NCBI RefSeq assembly: GCF_030345715.1
Contig: NZ_JAUASX010000009.1
Location: 124,001-188,000 of the forward strand
Direction: 5' to 3'
DNA length: 64,000 nucleotides
DNA from: Solimonas sp. SE-A11
Lineage (GTDB): Bacteria; Pseudomonadota; Gammaproteobacteria; Nevskiales; Nevskiaceae
Positions within the stretch are counted from its first letter, which is position 1, and every line of letters starts with the position of its first letter. Both the position numbers and the translations under genes were made by a program. The notes beneath the pieces were generated by a model. The model was not told where the DNA came from. It was given only the letters and a program-made list of their open reading frames with translations, and made no database searches. Shown piece after piece: positions 8,009 through 19,865 of the stretch.

Positions 8009-9064
8009 ATGACCACGTATAGCCTGGCCGACCTGGCCGCAAGATTCGGTCTGGAACTCAAGGGGGAGGGCGGCACGCTCATCGAGGGCGTCTGCTCGCT
8101 GGATCCCGGCAAGCCGGGCTGCATCGGCTTCCTGTCCAACCCCAAGTTCCGCACCCAGCTGGCGGGTACCCGCGCCGCCGCCGTCATCGTCGGCCCGCGC
8201 GATGCCGCGTCGCTGACCACCCCTGGGCTCGTCGCCAAGGACCCCTACCTGGCGTACGCGCGCCTGGCCGTGCTGTTCGATCCGGACCGCGAATTCGTGC
8301 CCGGTATCCAAGCCGGCGCCCAGGTATCGCCCCAGGCCAGGCTCGCGGCCGGCGTCCATGTCGGCTACAACGCGGTGGTCGAAGCCGGCGCCGAGCTGGG
8401 CGAGGGTGCCTACATCGGGCCCGGCTGCATCGTCGGCCGCGATGCCGTGATCGGCCCCGGCACCCGCCTGGTGGCGCAAGTCCATATCGGCGCACGAGTG
8501 CGTATCGGCGGTCGCTGCACGCTGCAGCCGGGCGCCGTGGTCGGCTCTCGCGGCTTCGGCAATGCCCGCGGCCCCAACGGTTGGGAAGAGGTGCCGCAGC
8601 TCGGCACGGTCGTCATCGGCGACAATGTCGAGATCGGCGCCAACACCTGCATCGACCGCGGCGCGATCGAGGATACGGTTATCGAGGACGGCGTGCGCCT
8701 CGACAACCTGATCATGATTGCCCACAACTGCCGCATCGGCCGCGACACTGCCATCGCCGCCTGCACCGGCATCGCCGGCAGCACCACGGTGGGCGCACGC
8801 TGCCTGATCGGAGGCGCCGTGGGCATGGCCGGGCACATCACCATCGCCGACGACGTCGTCATCCTCGGCCGCGGCATGGTCACCAATTCCATCACCGAAA
8901 AGGGCGTCTACGGCTCTGGCCTGCCGCTCAGCGACGCTCGCGAATGGCGCAAGACGGTGGCACGCATCCGGCGCCTGGCGCGCCTTGAGGAGCGGTTGCG
9001 CGAGGTCGAGCGCCACCTGCAACTCGCCCCCCGGGAACAGGACAATGAATCCAGTGAATCTTGA
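8009..9064 (+). CDS. lpxD: UDP-3-O-(3-hydroxyacyl)glucosamine N-acyltransferase
   Basis: Third step of lipid A synthesis: adds the second hydroxyacyl chain, from acyl-ACP, to UDP-3-O-acylglucosamine. The 351-residue protein has the LpxD N-terminal uridine-binding region (about 1-100; GCIGFLSNPKFRTQL), a left-handed beta-helix of hexapeptide repeats (about 105-310), the motif GSRGFGNARGPNGWEEVPQLG, the HNCRIGRDTAIAACTGIAGST segment around the catalytic His, and a C-terminal helix rich in Arg and Glu. It overlaps fabZ by 20 bases, implying translational coupling. The order lpxD-fabZ-lpxA-lpxB is standard. Confidence 0.97.
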   Translation: MTTYSLADLAARFGLELKGEGGTLIEGVCSLDPGKPGCIGFLSNPKFRTQLAGTRAAAVIVGPRDAASLTTPGLVAKDPYLAYARLAVLFDPDREFVPGIQAGAQVSPQARLAAGVHVGYNAVVEAGAELGEGAYIGPGCIVGRDAVIGPGTRLVAQVHIGARVRIGGRCTLQPGAVVGSRGFGNARGPNGWEEVPQLGTVVIGDNVEIGANTCIDRGAIEDTVIEDGVRLDNLIMIAHNCRIGRDTAIAACTGIAGSTTVGARCLIGGAVGMAGHITIADDVVILGRGMVTNSITEKGVYGSGLPLSDAREWRKTVARIRRLARLEERLREVERHLQLAPREQDNESSES

Positions 9065-9521
9065 TATCCGCGAAATCCTCAAGCTGCTGCCGCACCGCTA
9101 TCCCTTCCTGTTGGTGGATCGCGTGCTGTCGGTGGATGCCGAGGCCGGCACCCTGGTGGCCTTGAAGAACGTCACCTACAACGAGAACTTCTTCCCGGGC
9201 CATTTCCCGGGCCTGCCGACCATGCCTGGCGTACTGCAGCTGGAAGCGATGGCCCAGGCTTGCGGCCTGCTGGCCGTGATGAAGTCCGGCCTGCGCTGCG
9301 ACTCCGGCTACATCCTGTACTTCGCCGGCATCGACAACTGCCGCTTCAAGCGCCCGGTGGTGCCAGGCGACCAGTTGACCTTCCACATCCGCCTGGACAA
9401 GCACAAGCGTGACCTGTGGAAATTCTGCGCCCAGGCCAAGGTCGGCGACGAACTGGCCTGCGAGGCCGACATGATCTGCGTGCTGAAGAATGCCGGCCGC
9501 GATACCGGGAGCGATCGATGA
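9045..9521 (+). CDS. fabZ: 3-hydroxyacyl-ACP dehydratase FabZ
   Basis: Dehydrates 3-hydroxyacyl-ACP in fatty acid elongation, competing with LpxA and LpxD for the same substrate. The hot-dog fold signature is clear: [13 protein letters not shown] with the catalytic His, and [20 protein letters not shown] with the catalytic Glu. ATG 9045 gives 158 residues, near the usual 145-155; an earlier frame opening at 8985 only reads through lpxD codons. It begins inside the end of lpxD and shares an ATGA stop/start with lpxA. Confidence 0.97.
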   Translation: MNPVNLDIREILKLLPHRYPFLLVDRVLSVDAEAGTLVALKNVTYNENFFPGHFPGLPTMPGVLQLEAMAQACGLLAVMKSGLRCDSGYILYFAGIDNCRFKRPVVPGDQLTFHIRLDKHKRDLWKFCAQAKVGDELACEADMICVLKNAGRDTGSDR

Positions 9522-10300
9522 CCTCGAAAATCCATCCCACCGCCATCGTCGATGCCGATGCGCGGCTGCACCCTTCCGTCGAAGTCGGTCCCTACACGGT
9601 CATCGGGCCGGGCGTGGAGATCGGCGAGAACACCTGGATCGGCCCGCACGTGGTGCTCCGCGGCCCGCTGAAGATCGGCCGCGACAACCGCATCTTCCAG
9701 TTCAGCTCCATCGGCGAGATCTCGCAGGACAAGACGGCCCGCTACGAAGATGCCACCTCGGTGGAGATCGGCAACGGCAACACCATCCGCGAGTATGTGA
9801 CGATCCAGCGCGGCACGCTGAAGGATACCGGGGTCACCCGCGTCGGCAACGACAACTGGATCATGGCCAACGTCCACATCGCGCATGACTGCGTGGTGGG
9901 CTCGCACACCATCCTGGCCAACGGCACCACTCTGGCCGGGCACATCACCATCGAGGACTATGCCGGCCTCGGCGGCTACACACTGGTACACCAGTTCTGC
10001 CGCATCGGCGCCCACGCCTTCACCGGCGGCGGTACCGTGGTGCTGCGCGACCTGCCGCCCTTCGTCATCGCCGAGGGCCAGCCGGCCCGTCCGCGTGGCA
10101 TCAACAGCGAGGGCCTCAAGCGGCGCGGCTTCACCGCCGAGCAGATCGACCAGATCAAGGACGCCTACAAGCTGATCTACATGTCCGGCGCGATCATGGC
10201 CGAGGTCAAGGAAAAGCTCGCCGAGATGGCGAAGACCTCCGAGCATGCCGGCCAGACGCTGCACTTCATCGAAACCTCCAAGCGTTCGCTGTCGCGCTAG
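9518..10300 (+). CDS. lpxA: UDP-N-acetylglucosamine acyltransferase
   Basis: First step of lipid A synthesis: transfers 3-hydroxyacyl from ACP to UDP-GlcNAc. The 260 residues start with IHPTAIVDADARLHPSVEVGPYTVIG, form a hexapeptide beta-helix over about 1-190 including NVHIAHDCVVGSHTILANG with the catalytic His, and end in a helical domain (EGLKRRGFTAEQIDQIKDAYK). ATG 9518 overlaps the fabZ stop as ATGA, which fixes the start. lpxB follows after 13 bases. Confidence 0.97.
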   Translation: MTSKIHPTAIVDADARLHPSVEVGPYTVIGPGVEIGENTWIGPHVVLRGPLKIGRDNRIFQFSSIGEISQDKTARYEDATSVEIGNGNTIREYVTIQRGTLKDTGVTRVGNDNWIMANVHIAHDCVVGSHTILANGTTLAGHITIEDYAGLGGYTLVHQFCRIGAHAFTGGGTVVLRDLPPFVIAEGQPARPRGINSEGLKRRGFTAEQIDQIKDAYKLIYMSGAIMAEVKEKLAEMAKTSEHAGQTLHFIETSKRSLSR

Positions 10301-10313
10301 GGTCGTGTCGCCG

Positions 10314-11450
10314 ATGCGTATCGCGCTGGTGGCAGGCGAACTGTCCGGGGACATCCTCGGCGCCGCCATCGTTCGCTCCCTGAAGCAGCGCTATCCGCAG
10401 GCGCAGATCTACGGCGTCACCGGCCCACGCATGGAGGCGGCCGGTTGCCAGGGCATCGCTTCCATCGACGTGCTGTCGGTGATGGGGATCGCCGAGGTGA
10501 TCCCGGCGCTGCCGCGGCTGTTCCGCCTGCGCGCGGAACTGCTACGCCGATTCCTGCAGGACCGCCCGGACGTGGTGATCGGCATCGATGCCCCGGATTT
10601 CAATCTGGGCCTGGAGCGCCGTCTGCGCGAGCGAGGCCTGAAGACCGTGCACGTGGTCAGCCCCTCGGTCTGGGCATGGCGGCAGGGGCGGGTGAAGACC
10701 ATCGCCCGTTCGGTGGACCGCATGCTATGCCTGTTCCCCTTCGAGCCGAAGTTCTACGCCGAGCATGGCGTGCCGGCCGACTACATCGGCCATCCGCTGG
10801 CCGATGAGCTGGATGACGCCGTGACGCCGGCGGCGGCGCGCGCCGATCTCGGCCTGCCGGCGGCCGGCCCGCTGGTGGCGATCCTCCCCGGCAGTCGCGG
10901 TTCCGAACTCAAGTACCTGGGCGAGCCCTTCGCGCAGGCGGCCAGGCTGCTGGCGCAGCAGCACCCCGGTATCCGCTTCGTCACGCCGGTGGCCAAGCCC
11001 AAGCTGCGTGCGGGTCTGGAGCAGGTGATCCGGGAGCATGCCCCTGGGCTGGATTGGACCGTGGTCGAAGGCCGTTCGCGCGAATGCATGCGCGCCGCCG
11101 ACACGGTGCTGCTGGCTTCGGGTACCGCCACGCTGGAATGCCTGCTGCTGGGCCGGCCGATGGTGGTGGCCTACCGGGGCTCGCCGCTCACCGCCTGGCT
11201 GATGCTCAAGGCCGGCCTGCTCAAGACGCGCTACGTCAGCCTGCCCAACCTGCTGTCGGCCGAAGCGACCGTCACCGAACTGTTGCAAGACGCCGCCACG
11301 CCGGAGCGCATGGCCGAGGAAGTCAGCCTGCTGCTGGCGGATGGCGAACCGCGCCGCCGCCAACTGGCGCAGTTCCACGCCGTGCGCACGGAACTGCGCC
11401 GCGACGCCGCCGGGCGAGCGGCCGACGCCATTGCCGGACTGCTGGCCTAG
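10314..11450 (+). CDS. lpxB: Lipid-A-disaccharide synthase
   Basis: A membrane-associated GT-B glycosyltransferase that joins UDP-diacylglucosamine and lipid X into the lipid A disaccharide. The 378-residue protein shows the family signatures VAGELSGDILGA at the N-terminus, IGIDAPDFNLGLE, VSPSVWAWRQGRVK, and in the second domain ILPGSRGSELKYLGEPFA and SGTATLECLLLGRPMVVAYR. The chosen ATG gives RIALVAGE, the expected beginning; upstream in-frame codons lie inside lpxA. Its TAG stop forms the first half of the candidate -10 element of rnhB. Confidence 0.97.
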   Translation: MRIALVAGELSGDILGAAIVRSLKQRYPQAQIYGVTGPRMEAAGCQGIASIDVLSVMGIAEVIPALPRLFRLRAELLRRFLQDRPDVVIGIDAPDFNLGLERRLRERGLKTVHVVSPSVWAWRQGRVKTIARSVDRMLCLFPFEPKFYAEHGVPADYIGHPLADELDDAVTPAAARADLGLPAAGPLVAILPGSRGSELKYLGEPFAQAARLLAQQHPGIRFVTPVAKPKLRAGLEQVIREHAPGLDWTVVEGRSRECMRAADTVLLASGTATLECLLLGRPMVVAYRGSPLTAWLMLKAGLLKTRYVSLPNLLSAEATVTELLQDAATPERMAEEVSLLLADGEPRRRQLAQFHAVRTELRRDAAGRAADAIAGLLA

Positions 11451-11453
11451 AAT
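11448..11453 (+). promoter_or_regulatory. Candidate -10 element for rnhB overlapping the lpxB stop
   Basis: TAGAAT straddles the lpxB stop codon. The rnhB ATG follows 6 bases later with no Shine-Dalgarno sequence, the same geometry as lpxD. No -35 is evident. Identical TAGAAT hexamers occur in two other gene-start gaps (47795 and 56366), which supports but does not prove the reading. Confidence 0.35.
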
Positions 11454-11459
11454 CGACGC

Positions 11460-12152
11460 ATGCCTCGCCGGGTCGCCATCTCCAGCTATACCCATACCTT
11501 CGTCGCCGGCGTGGATGAAGCCGGGCGCGGCTGCCTGGCCGGCCCGGTCTACGCCGCGGCCGTGATCCTCGACGTGGGCCACGGCATCCGCGGCCTGGAC
11601 GATTCCAAGCAGCTCACGGCATTGCAGCGCGAGAACCTGTTCGACCTGATCCAGCGCCGCGCCGTGGCCAGCGCCATCGCCCGCGCCGAGGTCGACGAGA
11701 TCGAGCGGCTCAACATCCTGCATGCCTCGATGCTGGCCATGCAGCGCGCGGTGCAGATGCTCAGTCCTGCCGCACAACACTGCCTGATCGACGGCAACCG
11801 CCTGCCGGTTGGGCTGCCCTGCAGTGCCGAGGCGGTGGTGGAGGGCGACGCCATCCATTCGCCGATCATGGCCGCCTCGATCCTGGCGAAGGTGGCGCGT
11901 GATCGCGAGATGCAGCGACTCGACGCCGAATACCCGGGTTACGGCTTCGCCAAGCACAAGGGCTACGGAACGCCGGATCACCTGACTGCGCTCAGGCGGC
12001 AGGGGCCCAGCGTCGTTCATCGGCGCGGATTTGCCCCGGTGATGCAGATGGAGCTCCCGGGAATCGGGAATGGGGAATCGGGAATCGTAAAAGACCACGA
12101 TGCCGCTTCCAACGATTCCCGATTCCCCATTCCCGATTCCCGTCTGTCATGA
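11460..12152 (+). CDS. rnhB: Ribonuclease HII with repeat-derived C-terminal tail
   Basis: Cleaves RNA in RNA-DNA hybrids and excises misincorporated ribonucleotides. The catalytic core is complete: [20 protein letters not shown] with the first acidic pair, [13 protein letters not shown], and [11 protein letters not shown]-like [12 protein letters not shown] with the later Asp, then [18 protein letters not shown]. The normal protein ends near residue 200 (RRGFAPV). Here the last about 30 residues (from [12 protein letters not shown] to the stop) are translated from both arms of a palindromic intergenic repeat, so the native stop has been lost or displaced and the 3' end overlaps the dnaE start by 4 bases. 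The tail is very unlikely to be catalytic. Confidence 0.93.
   Translation: MPRRVAISSYTHTFVAGVDEAGRGCLAGPVYAAAVILDVGHGIRGLDDSKQLTALQRENLFDLIQRRAVASAIARAEVDEIERLNILHASMLAMQRAVQMLSPAAQHCLIDGNRLPVGLPCSAEAVVEGDAIHSPIMAASILAKVARDREMQRLDAEYPGYGFAKHKGYGTPDHLTALRRQGPSVVHRRGFAPVMQMELPGIGNGESGIVKDHDAASNDSRFPIPDSRLS
12058..12142 (+). repeat. 31-bp perfect palindromic repeat across the rnhB/dnaE junction
   Basis: Bases 12058-12088 are the exact reverse complement of 12112-12142, separated by 23 bases. Each arm is itself repetitive, built from the motif GGGAATC and variants. Repeats of this GGGAATC type are common between genes in Xanthomonadaceae (general knowledge). Here the element lies inside the rnhB reading frame and ends 6 bases before the dnaE ATG, so in mRNA its hairpin would sit on the dnaE ribosome-binding region. 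Confidence 0.9.
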
Positions 12153-15100
12153 GCTTCGTCCACCTGCGCCTGCACACCGAGTTCTCGCTGACCGACGGCA
12201 TCGTCCGGGTGGAGCCGCCGAAGCGCAAGGGCGGCGGCGTCGGTGCCACGCTGACCTCGCGCGCGGCCGAACTGAAGTTTCCCGCCATTGCCGTCACGGA
12301 CATCAACAACCTGTTCGCGATGGTGAAGTTCTACAAGTCGGCGGAGGGCGCCGGCATCAAGCCGGTGATCGGCGCCGACATCCGGCTGGAGGAACGCGCC
12401 GCCGGCGAGGCGCCGGAGCGCCTGACGCTGCTGGTGCAGAGCGACACCGGCTATCGCAATCTCACCAAGCTGATCTCGCTGGCCTATACCGATGGCCAGC
12501 AGCGCGGCCAGCCGCTGGTGAAGCGCGAGTGGCTGGCGCCGCATGCCGAAGGCCTGATCGCGCTGACGGGGCGCGACGGCAGCTGCTTTCGTTCCGCGGC
12601 CAGCGACCAGGTGGAAACCGCCAAGGCCGCGCTGGGCGAACTCTCCGCGATCTATCCGCGGCGCCTGTACCTGGAGATCAGCCGCTGCCAGCGTCCCGGC
12701 GACGAGGAATGGGTGCAGGCCGCCTGTGCGCTGTCGCGGCATCTGCAGATTCCGGTGGTGGCCACCAACGACGTGCGCTTCCTGTCGCGCAACGAGTTCG
12801 ACGTGCACGAGGCACGTGTCTGCATTTCCCAGGGGCGCGTGCTGGGCGACGACAAGCGTCCACGGGACTACACGCCCGAGCAATACCTGAAGTCCGCCGA
12901 GGAGATGCAGGCATTGTTCGCCGACATCCCCGAGGCCATCGAGAATACGCTGCAGATCGCGCGGCGCTGCACGCTGACGCTGAAGTTCGCGCCGCCCTAC
13001 CACCTGCCGAACTTCCCGGTGCCGGAAGGGCATGACACGAACACCTGGCTGCGCAAAGTGTCGGAAGACGGTCTTAAGCGCCGCTTCACCGAGATCACCT
13101 TGGCCAAGCCCGAGGAGGAATACTGGCAGCGGCTCGATTACGAGCTCGGCATCATCGAGAGGATGGGCTTCGCCGGCTACTTCCTGGTGGTGGCGGACTT
13201 CATCGAATGGGCCAAGACCCACGGCTGCCCGGTAGGGCCGGGCCGTGGATCGGGTGCCGGCTCGCTGGTGGCCTATGCCACCGGCATCACCGACCTCGAT
13301 CCGCTGCCGTACAACCTGTTGTTCGAGCGCTTCCTGAATCCGGAGCGCGTGTCGATGCCGGACTTCGACGTCGACTTCTGCATGGACAACCGCGACCGCG
13401 TGATCGAGTACGTCACGCACAAGTACGGTCGTCCGCACGTGGGCCAGATCATCACCTACGCCACCATGGCCGCGCGCGGCGTGATCCGCGACGTGGCGCG
13501 CGTGATGGGTCATGGCTACGGCTTCGGCGATCGCATCTCCAAGTTGGTGCCGGGTACGCCGGGCGCCACGCTGGTGGATGCGCTGGACACCGTGCCGGAG
13601 CTCAAGAGCCTGTACGACACCGATGAGGAAGTGAAGGCGGTAGTGGACCTGGGGCTGGCGCTGGAGGGCACCACGCGTGGCGTCGGCGTGCATGCCGGTG
13701 GCGTGGTGATCGCGCCCAAGCCGCTGACCGATTACGCCCCGCTGTTCTGCGAACCGGGCGGCGCCGGCATGCGCACCCAGTTCGACATGAAGGACCTCGA
13801 GGTCGTCGGCCTGGTGAAGTTCGACTTCCTGGGCCTGAAGACGCTGACCGTGATCCGGGAAGCGGTGAACACCATCGTGCGCCAGCACGGCAAGCCGCTG
13901 GACATGCTGGCCCTGCCGCTGGACGACCAGGAAACCTTCCGCAAGATCTACCAGAGCGGCGAATCCTCGGCGGTGTTCCAGATGGAATCTCCGGGCATGC
14001 AGAAGGCCAGCCGCGATCTGAAGCCGGATTGCTTCGAGGACATCATCGCCCTGGTGTCGCTGTACCGACCGGGTCCGATGGAGAACATCCCGACCTTCTG
14101 CGAGAACAAGCGCGACACCAGCAAGATCGAGTACCTGCACCCGGAGATGGAGTTGGTGCTGCAGCCCACCTACGGCATCTTCGTGTACCAGGAACAGGTC
14201 ATGCAGATGTCGCAGCGCCTGGCCGGCTACACGCTGGGCGGCGCCGACCTGCTGCGTCGCGCCATGGGCAAGAAGATCCGCGCCGAGATGGAGAAGCAGC
14301 GCGAGATCTTCACTACCGGCGCCACCGGTCGCGGGATCGACGGCGAGATCGCCAGCAAGGTCTTCGACCTGATGGCGAAGTTCGCGGACTACGGCTTCAA
14401 CAAGTCGCACGCCGCCGCCTACGCCCTGGTCAGCTATCACACCGCCTGGCTCAAGGCGCATTACCCGGCCGAGTTCATGGCGGCGGTGCTGTCGTGTGAA
14501 ATGCAGCACACCGACTCCGTCGTGCTGATGCGCGAGGAGTGCCTGCGCATGGGCTTGGAGATGATCCCGCCGGACATCAACCGCAGCTTCTACCGCTTCA
14601 CCGTGCCCGGCCCCAACCAGATCCTCTATGGCATGGGCGCCATCAAGGGCGTGGGCGAGGCGGCGCTGGAGGGCATCGTGGCCGAGCGCGAGAAGAACGG
14701 TGCCTTCAAGGATCTGTTCGACTTCTGCCGCCGCATCGACCTGAAGAAGGCCAACAAGCGCGTGCTCGAGGCCCTGATCTACTCCGGCGCGCTCGACGTA
14801 TTTGGCCTCAACCGGCCGTCGCTGCTGGCCTCGCTGCCCAAGGCCCTGGGCCTGGCGGAAAAGGCGGCACAGTCGGCGGACAGCGGACAGGTGGACCTGT
14901 TCGGCCTGGGGGGCGGCAGTTCCACGCCCGTCGAGCGCATCGAGCCACCCGAGGAAGTGCAGGACTGGCTCAAGCGCGAGAAGCTGGCCCACGAGCGCGA
15001 CACCCTGGGGTTTTATCTCTCGGGTCATCCGATCGATGCCTATCAGGAGATCATCGAGCAGGTCTGCACCGATCGCATGCGGCCGCTGATCGAGCAGTAC

Positions 15101-15754
15101 GCCAAGCCGCCCGTGGTCGGCGCGGACGGCAAGGTCCAGTTCCAGCCGCGCCAGAAGGTCATGTTCGCCGCCTGGGTCACTGACGTGCGCTTCTTCAAGG
15201 GCGACAAGACCGCCGACGGCAAGAGCGGGCGCGCCAGCTACAAGATCACTGTGGACGACCAGACGGCACAGTTGTCCACCTGGATCGACGTCGATGCCTG
15301 GCCCCACCTGCAGCCGGTGGTCAAGCTCGACGGCCTGGTCTTCGTGATCGCCGAGATCGGTGCTTCGCCGCCCCGGGACGGGCGTGAATCCGAGCCGCGC
15401 ATGTACCGGCCGGAGTTCTTGGCACTGTCGGACATCATGCGTGACTACCCGGTGAAACTTGCCCTGGAATGGGGCAAGCCGGTGGCCGACGTCCAGGTGC
15501 TGCACAAAGCGCTGAAGCCCAACATGAAGGGCACGGTCGGAATGGTCGTGCACTACCGGAACGGGCGGCAGGCCTGCATCCTGGACCTGGCCGCCGACTG
15601 GAAGCTGCGCCTGGATGAAAATTGCCTGACCTCCATACAGCAGATTGCCGGCCCGGACTGCGTTAAAGTGACGTACAAGCGATATGCACCCCCCGTGACC
15701 GAGCGCCGCTTTGATCGCGCGTTTTCCGGTGGTGGGGGCGGAGACGACGAATAA
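12149..15754 (+). CDS. dnaE: DNA polymerase III alpha subunit
   Basis: The replicative C-family polymerase. The 1201 residues carry the N-terminal PHP domain (about 1-280; [17 protein letters not shown]), the polymerase palm with [16 protein letters not shown] and [19 protein letters not shown] (the catalytic Asp pair around residues 405-410), [36 protein letters not shown], the tandem HhH region, an OB fold (about 1000-1100) and the C-terminal tail. Length is typical of the E. coli type (1160). ATG 12149 yields [13 protein letters not shown], the conserved beginning. An antisense open frame of nearly full length is an artefact of GC3 bias. Confidence 0.98.
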   Translation: MSFVHLRLHTEFSLTDGIVRVEPPKRKGGGVGATLTSRAAELKFPAIAVTDINNLFAMVKFYKSAEGAGIKPVIGADIRLEERAAGEAPERLTLLVQSDTGYRNLTKLISLAYTDGQQRGQPLVKREWLAPHAEGLIALTGRDGSCFRSAASDQVETAKAALGELSAIYPRRLYLEISRCQRPGDEEWVQAACALSRHLQIPVVATNDVRFLSRNEFDVHEARVCISQGRVLGDDKRPRDYTPEQYLKSAEEMQALFADIPEAIENTLQIARRCTLTLKFAPPYHLPNFPVPEGHDTNTWLRKVSEDGLKRRFTEITLAKPEEEYWQRLDYELGIIERMGFAGYFLVVADFIEWAKTHGCPVGPGRGSGAGSLVAYATGITDLDPLPYNLLFERFLNPERVSMPDFDVDFCMDNRDRVIEYVTHKYGRPHVGQIITYATMAARGVIRDVARVMGHGYGFGDRISKLVPGTPGATLVDALDTVPELKSLYDTDEEVKAVVDLGLALEGTTRGVGVHAGGVVIAPKPLTDYAPLFCEPGGAGMRTQFDMKDLEVVGLVKFDFLGLKTLTVIREAVNTIVRQHGKPLDMLALPLDDQETFRKIYQSGESSAVFQMESPGMQKASRDLKPDCFEDIIALVSLYRPGPMENIPTFCENKRDTSKIEYLHPEMELVLQPTYGIFVYQEQVMQMSQRLAGYTLGGADLLRRAMGKKIRAEMEKQREIFTTGATGRGIDGEIASKVFDLMAKFADYGFNKSHAAAYALVSYHTAWLKAHYPAEFMAAVLSCEMQHTDSVVLMREECLRMGLEMIPPDINRSFYRFTVPGPNQILYGMGAIKGVGEAALEGIVAEREKNGAFKDLFDFCRRIDLKKANKRVLEALIYSGALDVFGLNRPSLLASLPKALGLAEKAAQSADSGQVDLFGLGGGSSTPVERIEPPEEVQDWLKREKLAHERDTLGFYLSGHPIDAYQEIIEQVCTDRMRPLIEQYAKPPVVGADGKVQFQPRQKVMFAAWVTDVRFFKGDKTADGKSGRASYKITVDDQTAQLSTWIDVDAWPHLQPVVKLDGLVFVIAEIGASPPRDGRESEPRMYRPEFLALSDIMRDYPVKLALEWGKPVADVQVLHKALKPNMKGTVGMVVHYRNGRQACILDLAADWKLRLDENCLTSIQQIAGPDCVKVTYKRYAPPVTERRFDRAFSGGGGGDDE

Positions 15755-15755
15755 A

Positions 15756-15835
15756 GGGGCTGGTGGCTGGGGGTGGGACCGGGGAGTATCGAAAGCGTAA
15801 GCTTTCAGCCCCTAGTCTCCCGTCCCCAGCCCCCG
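15756..15835 (+). repeat. Imperfect palindromic repeat between dnaE and accA
   Basis: The 97-base gap consists mostly of a G-rich left arm (15756-15786, built on GGGGCTGG and GGGTGGGACC) and a C-rich right arm (15808-15835, CCCCAGCCCCC) that pair imperfectly. At the tip lies a perfect small hairpin, GAAAGC-GTAA-GCTTTC at 15791-15806. There is no T-tract after it, so it looks like an interspersed repeat rather than a terminator. Confidence 0.7.
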
Positions 15836-15851
15836 GTTCGACGGACCGAAC

Positions 15852-16814
15852 ATGAACCTGAACTATCTGGATTTCGAGCAACCGATTGCCGAACTGCAGC
15901 AGAAGATCGAAGAGCTGCGTTTCGCCACCTCCGGCAGCGGGGTCAACCTCACCGAGGAGATTGCACGGCTCGACCTCAAGAGCCGCGAGCTGACCGAGCA
16001 GATCTTTGCCAACCTGACCCCCTGGCAGGTGGCCCAGCTGGCGCGCCATCCGCAGCGCCCCTATGCGCTGGACTACATCAAGACACTCTTCACCGAATGG
16101 GAAGAACTGCACGGCGATCGCCACTATGCCGATGATCCGAGCATCGTCAGCGGCGTCGCCCGCCTGGAAGGCCGCGCGGTCTGCGTGATCGGCCAGCAGA
16201 AGGGCCGCGATGCCAAGGAGCGCGTCTACCGCAACTTCGGCATGCCCAAGCCCGAGGGTTACCGCAAGGCGCTGCGCATCATGAAACTGGCGGAGAAGTT
16301 CAACCTGCCGGTACTCACCTTCATCGACACCCCGGGCGCCTACCCGGGCATCGGTGCCGAGGAGCGCAACCAGTCCGAGGCCATCGCCCGCAACCTGTTC
16401 GAGCTGTCGCGCCTGCGCACGCCGGTGCTGGCCACCGTGACAGGCGAGGGCGGGTCCGGCGGCGCGCTGGCCATCGGCGTGGCCGACCACGTGATGATGC
16501 TCCAGTACAGCATCTACTCGGTGATCTCGCCGGAAGGCTGCGCCTCCATCCTGTTCAAGGATGCCGGCCGGGCCCCGGAGGCCGCCGAGGCCATGCGCAT
16601 CACCTCGCGCGACCTGTTCCAGCACAAGCTGGTGGACGAGGTCGTGGCGGAGCCGCTGGGCGGTGCCCACCGCGACCCGGCGGCGATGATGAACACGCTC
16701 AAGCAGAAGCTCATCTCCAACCTCGAGCGCCTGCGCCATACCCCGATGCCGCAGCTGCTGGCCAACCGCTACCAGCGCCTGATGTCCTACGGCGCGCACG
16801 ACCGGCTCAACTGA
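15852..16814 (+). CDS. accA: Acetyl-CoA carboxylase carboxyltransferase subunit alpha
   Basis: With AccD it transfers CO2 from biotin to acetyl-CoA, the first committed step of fatty acid synthesis. The 320-residue product (E. coli 319) begins [22 protein letters not shown] and contains [22 protein letters not shown], the oxyanion and CoA-binding segment [19 protein letters not shown], and [25 protein letters not shown]. It lies between dnaE and tilS as in many gammaproteobacteria; tilS starts 8 bases after its stop. Confidence 0.98.
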   Translation: MNLNYLDFEQPIAELQQKIEELRFATSGSGVNLTEEIARLDLKSRELTEQIFANLTPWQVAQLARHPQRPYALDYIKTLFTEWEELHGDRHYADDPSIVSGVARLEGRAVCVIGQQKGRDAKERVYRNFGMPKPEGYRKALRIMKLAEKFNLPVLTFIDTPGAYPGIGAEERNQSEAIARNLFELSRLRTPVLATVTGEGGSGGALAIGVADHVMMLQYSIYSVISPEGCASILFKDAGRAPEAAEAMRITSRDLFQHKLVDEVVAEPLGGAHRDPAAMMNTLKQKLISNLERLRHTPMPQLLANRYQRLMSYGAHDRLN

Positions 16815-16822
16815 GCCCCGCC

Positions 16823-18108
16823 GTGAGCCCCTCGCTGCAGCTGCCCGCGCTGCCGCAGCTGCCGCGGGGGGGGCGATTCTGGGTGGCCTACAGCGGCGGC
16901 TGCGATTCGGCCGTCCTGCTGCAGCTGCTGGCCCAGGCGTCGCCGCGCCGCCTGCGCGCGGTCCACGTCCACCACGGCCTGCAGCCGGCGGCGGATGGCT
17001 GGCCGGCCCATTGCCGCCGCTACTGCCGCCGCCTCGGCATCCCCCTGACCCTGTGCCGGGTCGAGGTGGACCGCAAGCACCCCGGCGGCCTGGAAGCCGC
17101 CGCCCGCGAGGCCCGCTACGACGCCCTGCGCGCCCTGATGAGCCCCGGGGATTGCCTGGTGACTGCCCACCACCGGGACGACCAGGCCGAAACCCTGCTG
17201 CTGCGCCTGATGCGCGGCACCGGCGTCACCGGCATGGCCGGCATGGCGCCGCTGGCCCCGTTCGGCCCCGGCCAGCTCTGGCGCCCATTGCTGGATATCC
17301 CGCGTCACGCCCTGCGCGAGCATGCCCACGTCCAGGGGCTGGAATGGGTCGAGGACCCGCAGAACCGCGATCCGGCCTACGCCCGCTCCTGGCTGCGCCG
17401 CGAGGTCATGCCCCGGCTGCAGCAGCGCTGGCCGCAGGCGGCCGAGAGCCTGGCTCGGTTCTCGCGCCACGCCGCCGAGGCCAATGGCCTGCTGGCCGAG
17501 CTGGCGCAGGCCGACCTGCAGGTCGCCCGCCACGACGGGGGGCTGTCCATTGCGGCACTCCAGGGGCTCTCGGCCCCGCGCCGCAACAACCTGCTGCGCC
17601 ACTGGCTGGCCGATGGCGGCCTGCCGCCCCCGGCCGACCTGCTGGAGCGGATCGGCCGCGAGCTGCTGGCGGCGCGCCCCGACGGCGCCCCGCGGCTGCG
17701 TCACGGCCAGGCCGAGCTGCGCCGCTACCGCGACCGGTTGTACCGGCTGCCACTGCTGCCGCCTCCGCCCAAGGATCTCGAACTGGCCTGGACGCGGCGG
17801 CGCGAGCTGGAACTGCCGGCCGGCTGCGGCCGGCTGGTCCTGCCGCGCGCCAGCTCCCGGGCGCTGACCGTGCGCTTTGCGGCAGGCGGTGAGGAACTGC
17901 GCCCGGCTGGCGCCAAGCACCGCCGTAGCCTCAAGAACCTGTTCCAGGAGGCCGGCGTGCCGGTCTGGGTGCGCCAGCGCACGCCCCTGGTCTGGCAGGG
18001 GCGGGAATTGCTGGCCGTGGCTGATTTCTGGCGTGCCGAAGGAGCGCCGGAAGTGGCCTGGCATCACGAGATTCCCGGTGTCCCGGAGCAACTTTGTCGC
18101 GTGGAACA

Positions 18109-18112
<4 letters not shown>
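16823..18112 (+). CDS. tilS: tRNA(Ile)-lysidine synthetase
   Basis: Ligates lysine to C34 of the tRNA-Ile CAU anticodon using ATP, converting it from Met to Ile decoding. The 429-residue protein has the N-type ATP pyrophosphatase P-loop FWVAYSGGCDSAVLLQLL, VHVHHGLQPAADGWPAHC, AREARYDAL and TAHHRDDQAETLLLRLMRGTG. The C-terminal half (about 210-429) is the TilS substrate-binding part, with RRSLKNLFQEAGVPVWVRQRTPLV. GTG 16823 is used; it lies 8 bases after accA, suggesting co-transcription. Sequence composition is extremely GC-rich, as in its neighbours. Confidence 0.96.
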
Positions 18113-19853
<1,741 letters not shown>

Positions 19854-19865
19854 GGGGCTCCTGAT

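Noticed and set aside
12017-15553. A 1178-codon open frame on the minus strand across dnaE
   Set aside because: It is antisense to a fully convincing DNA polymerase gene, with repetitive translation and no domain; GC-bias shadow.
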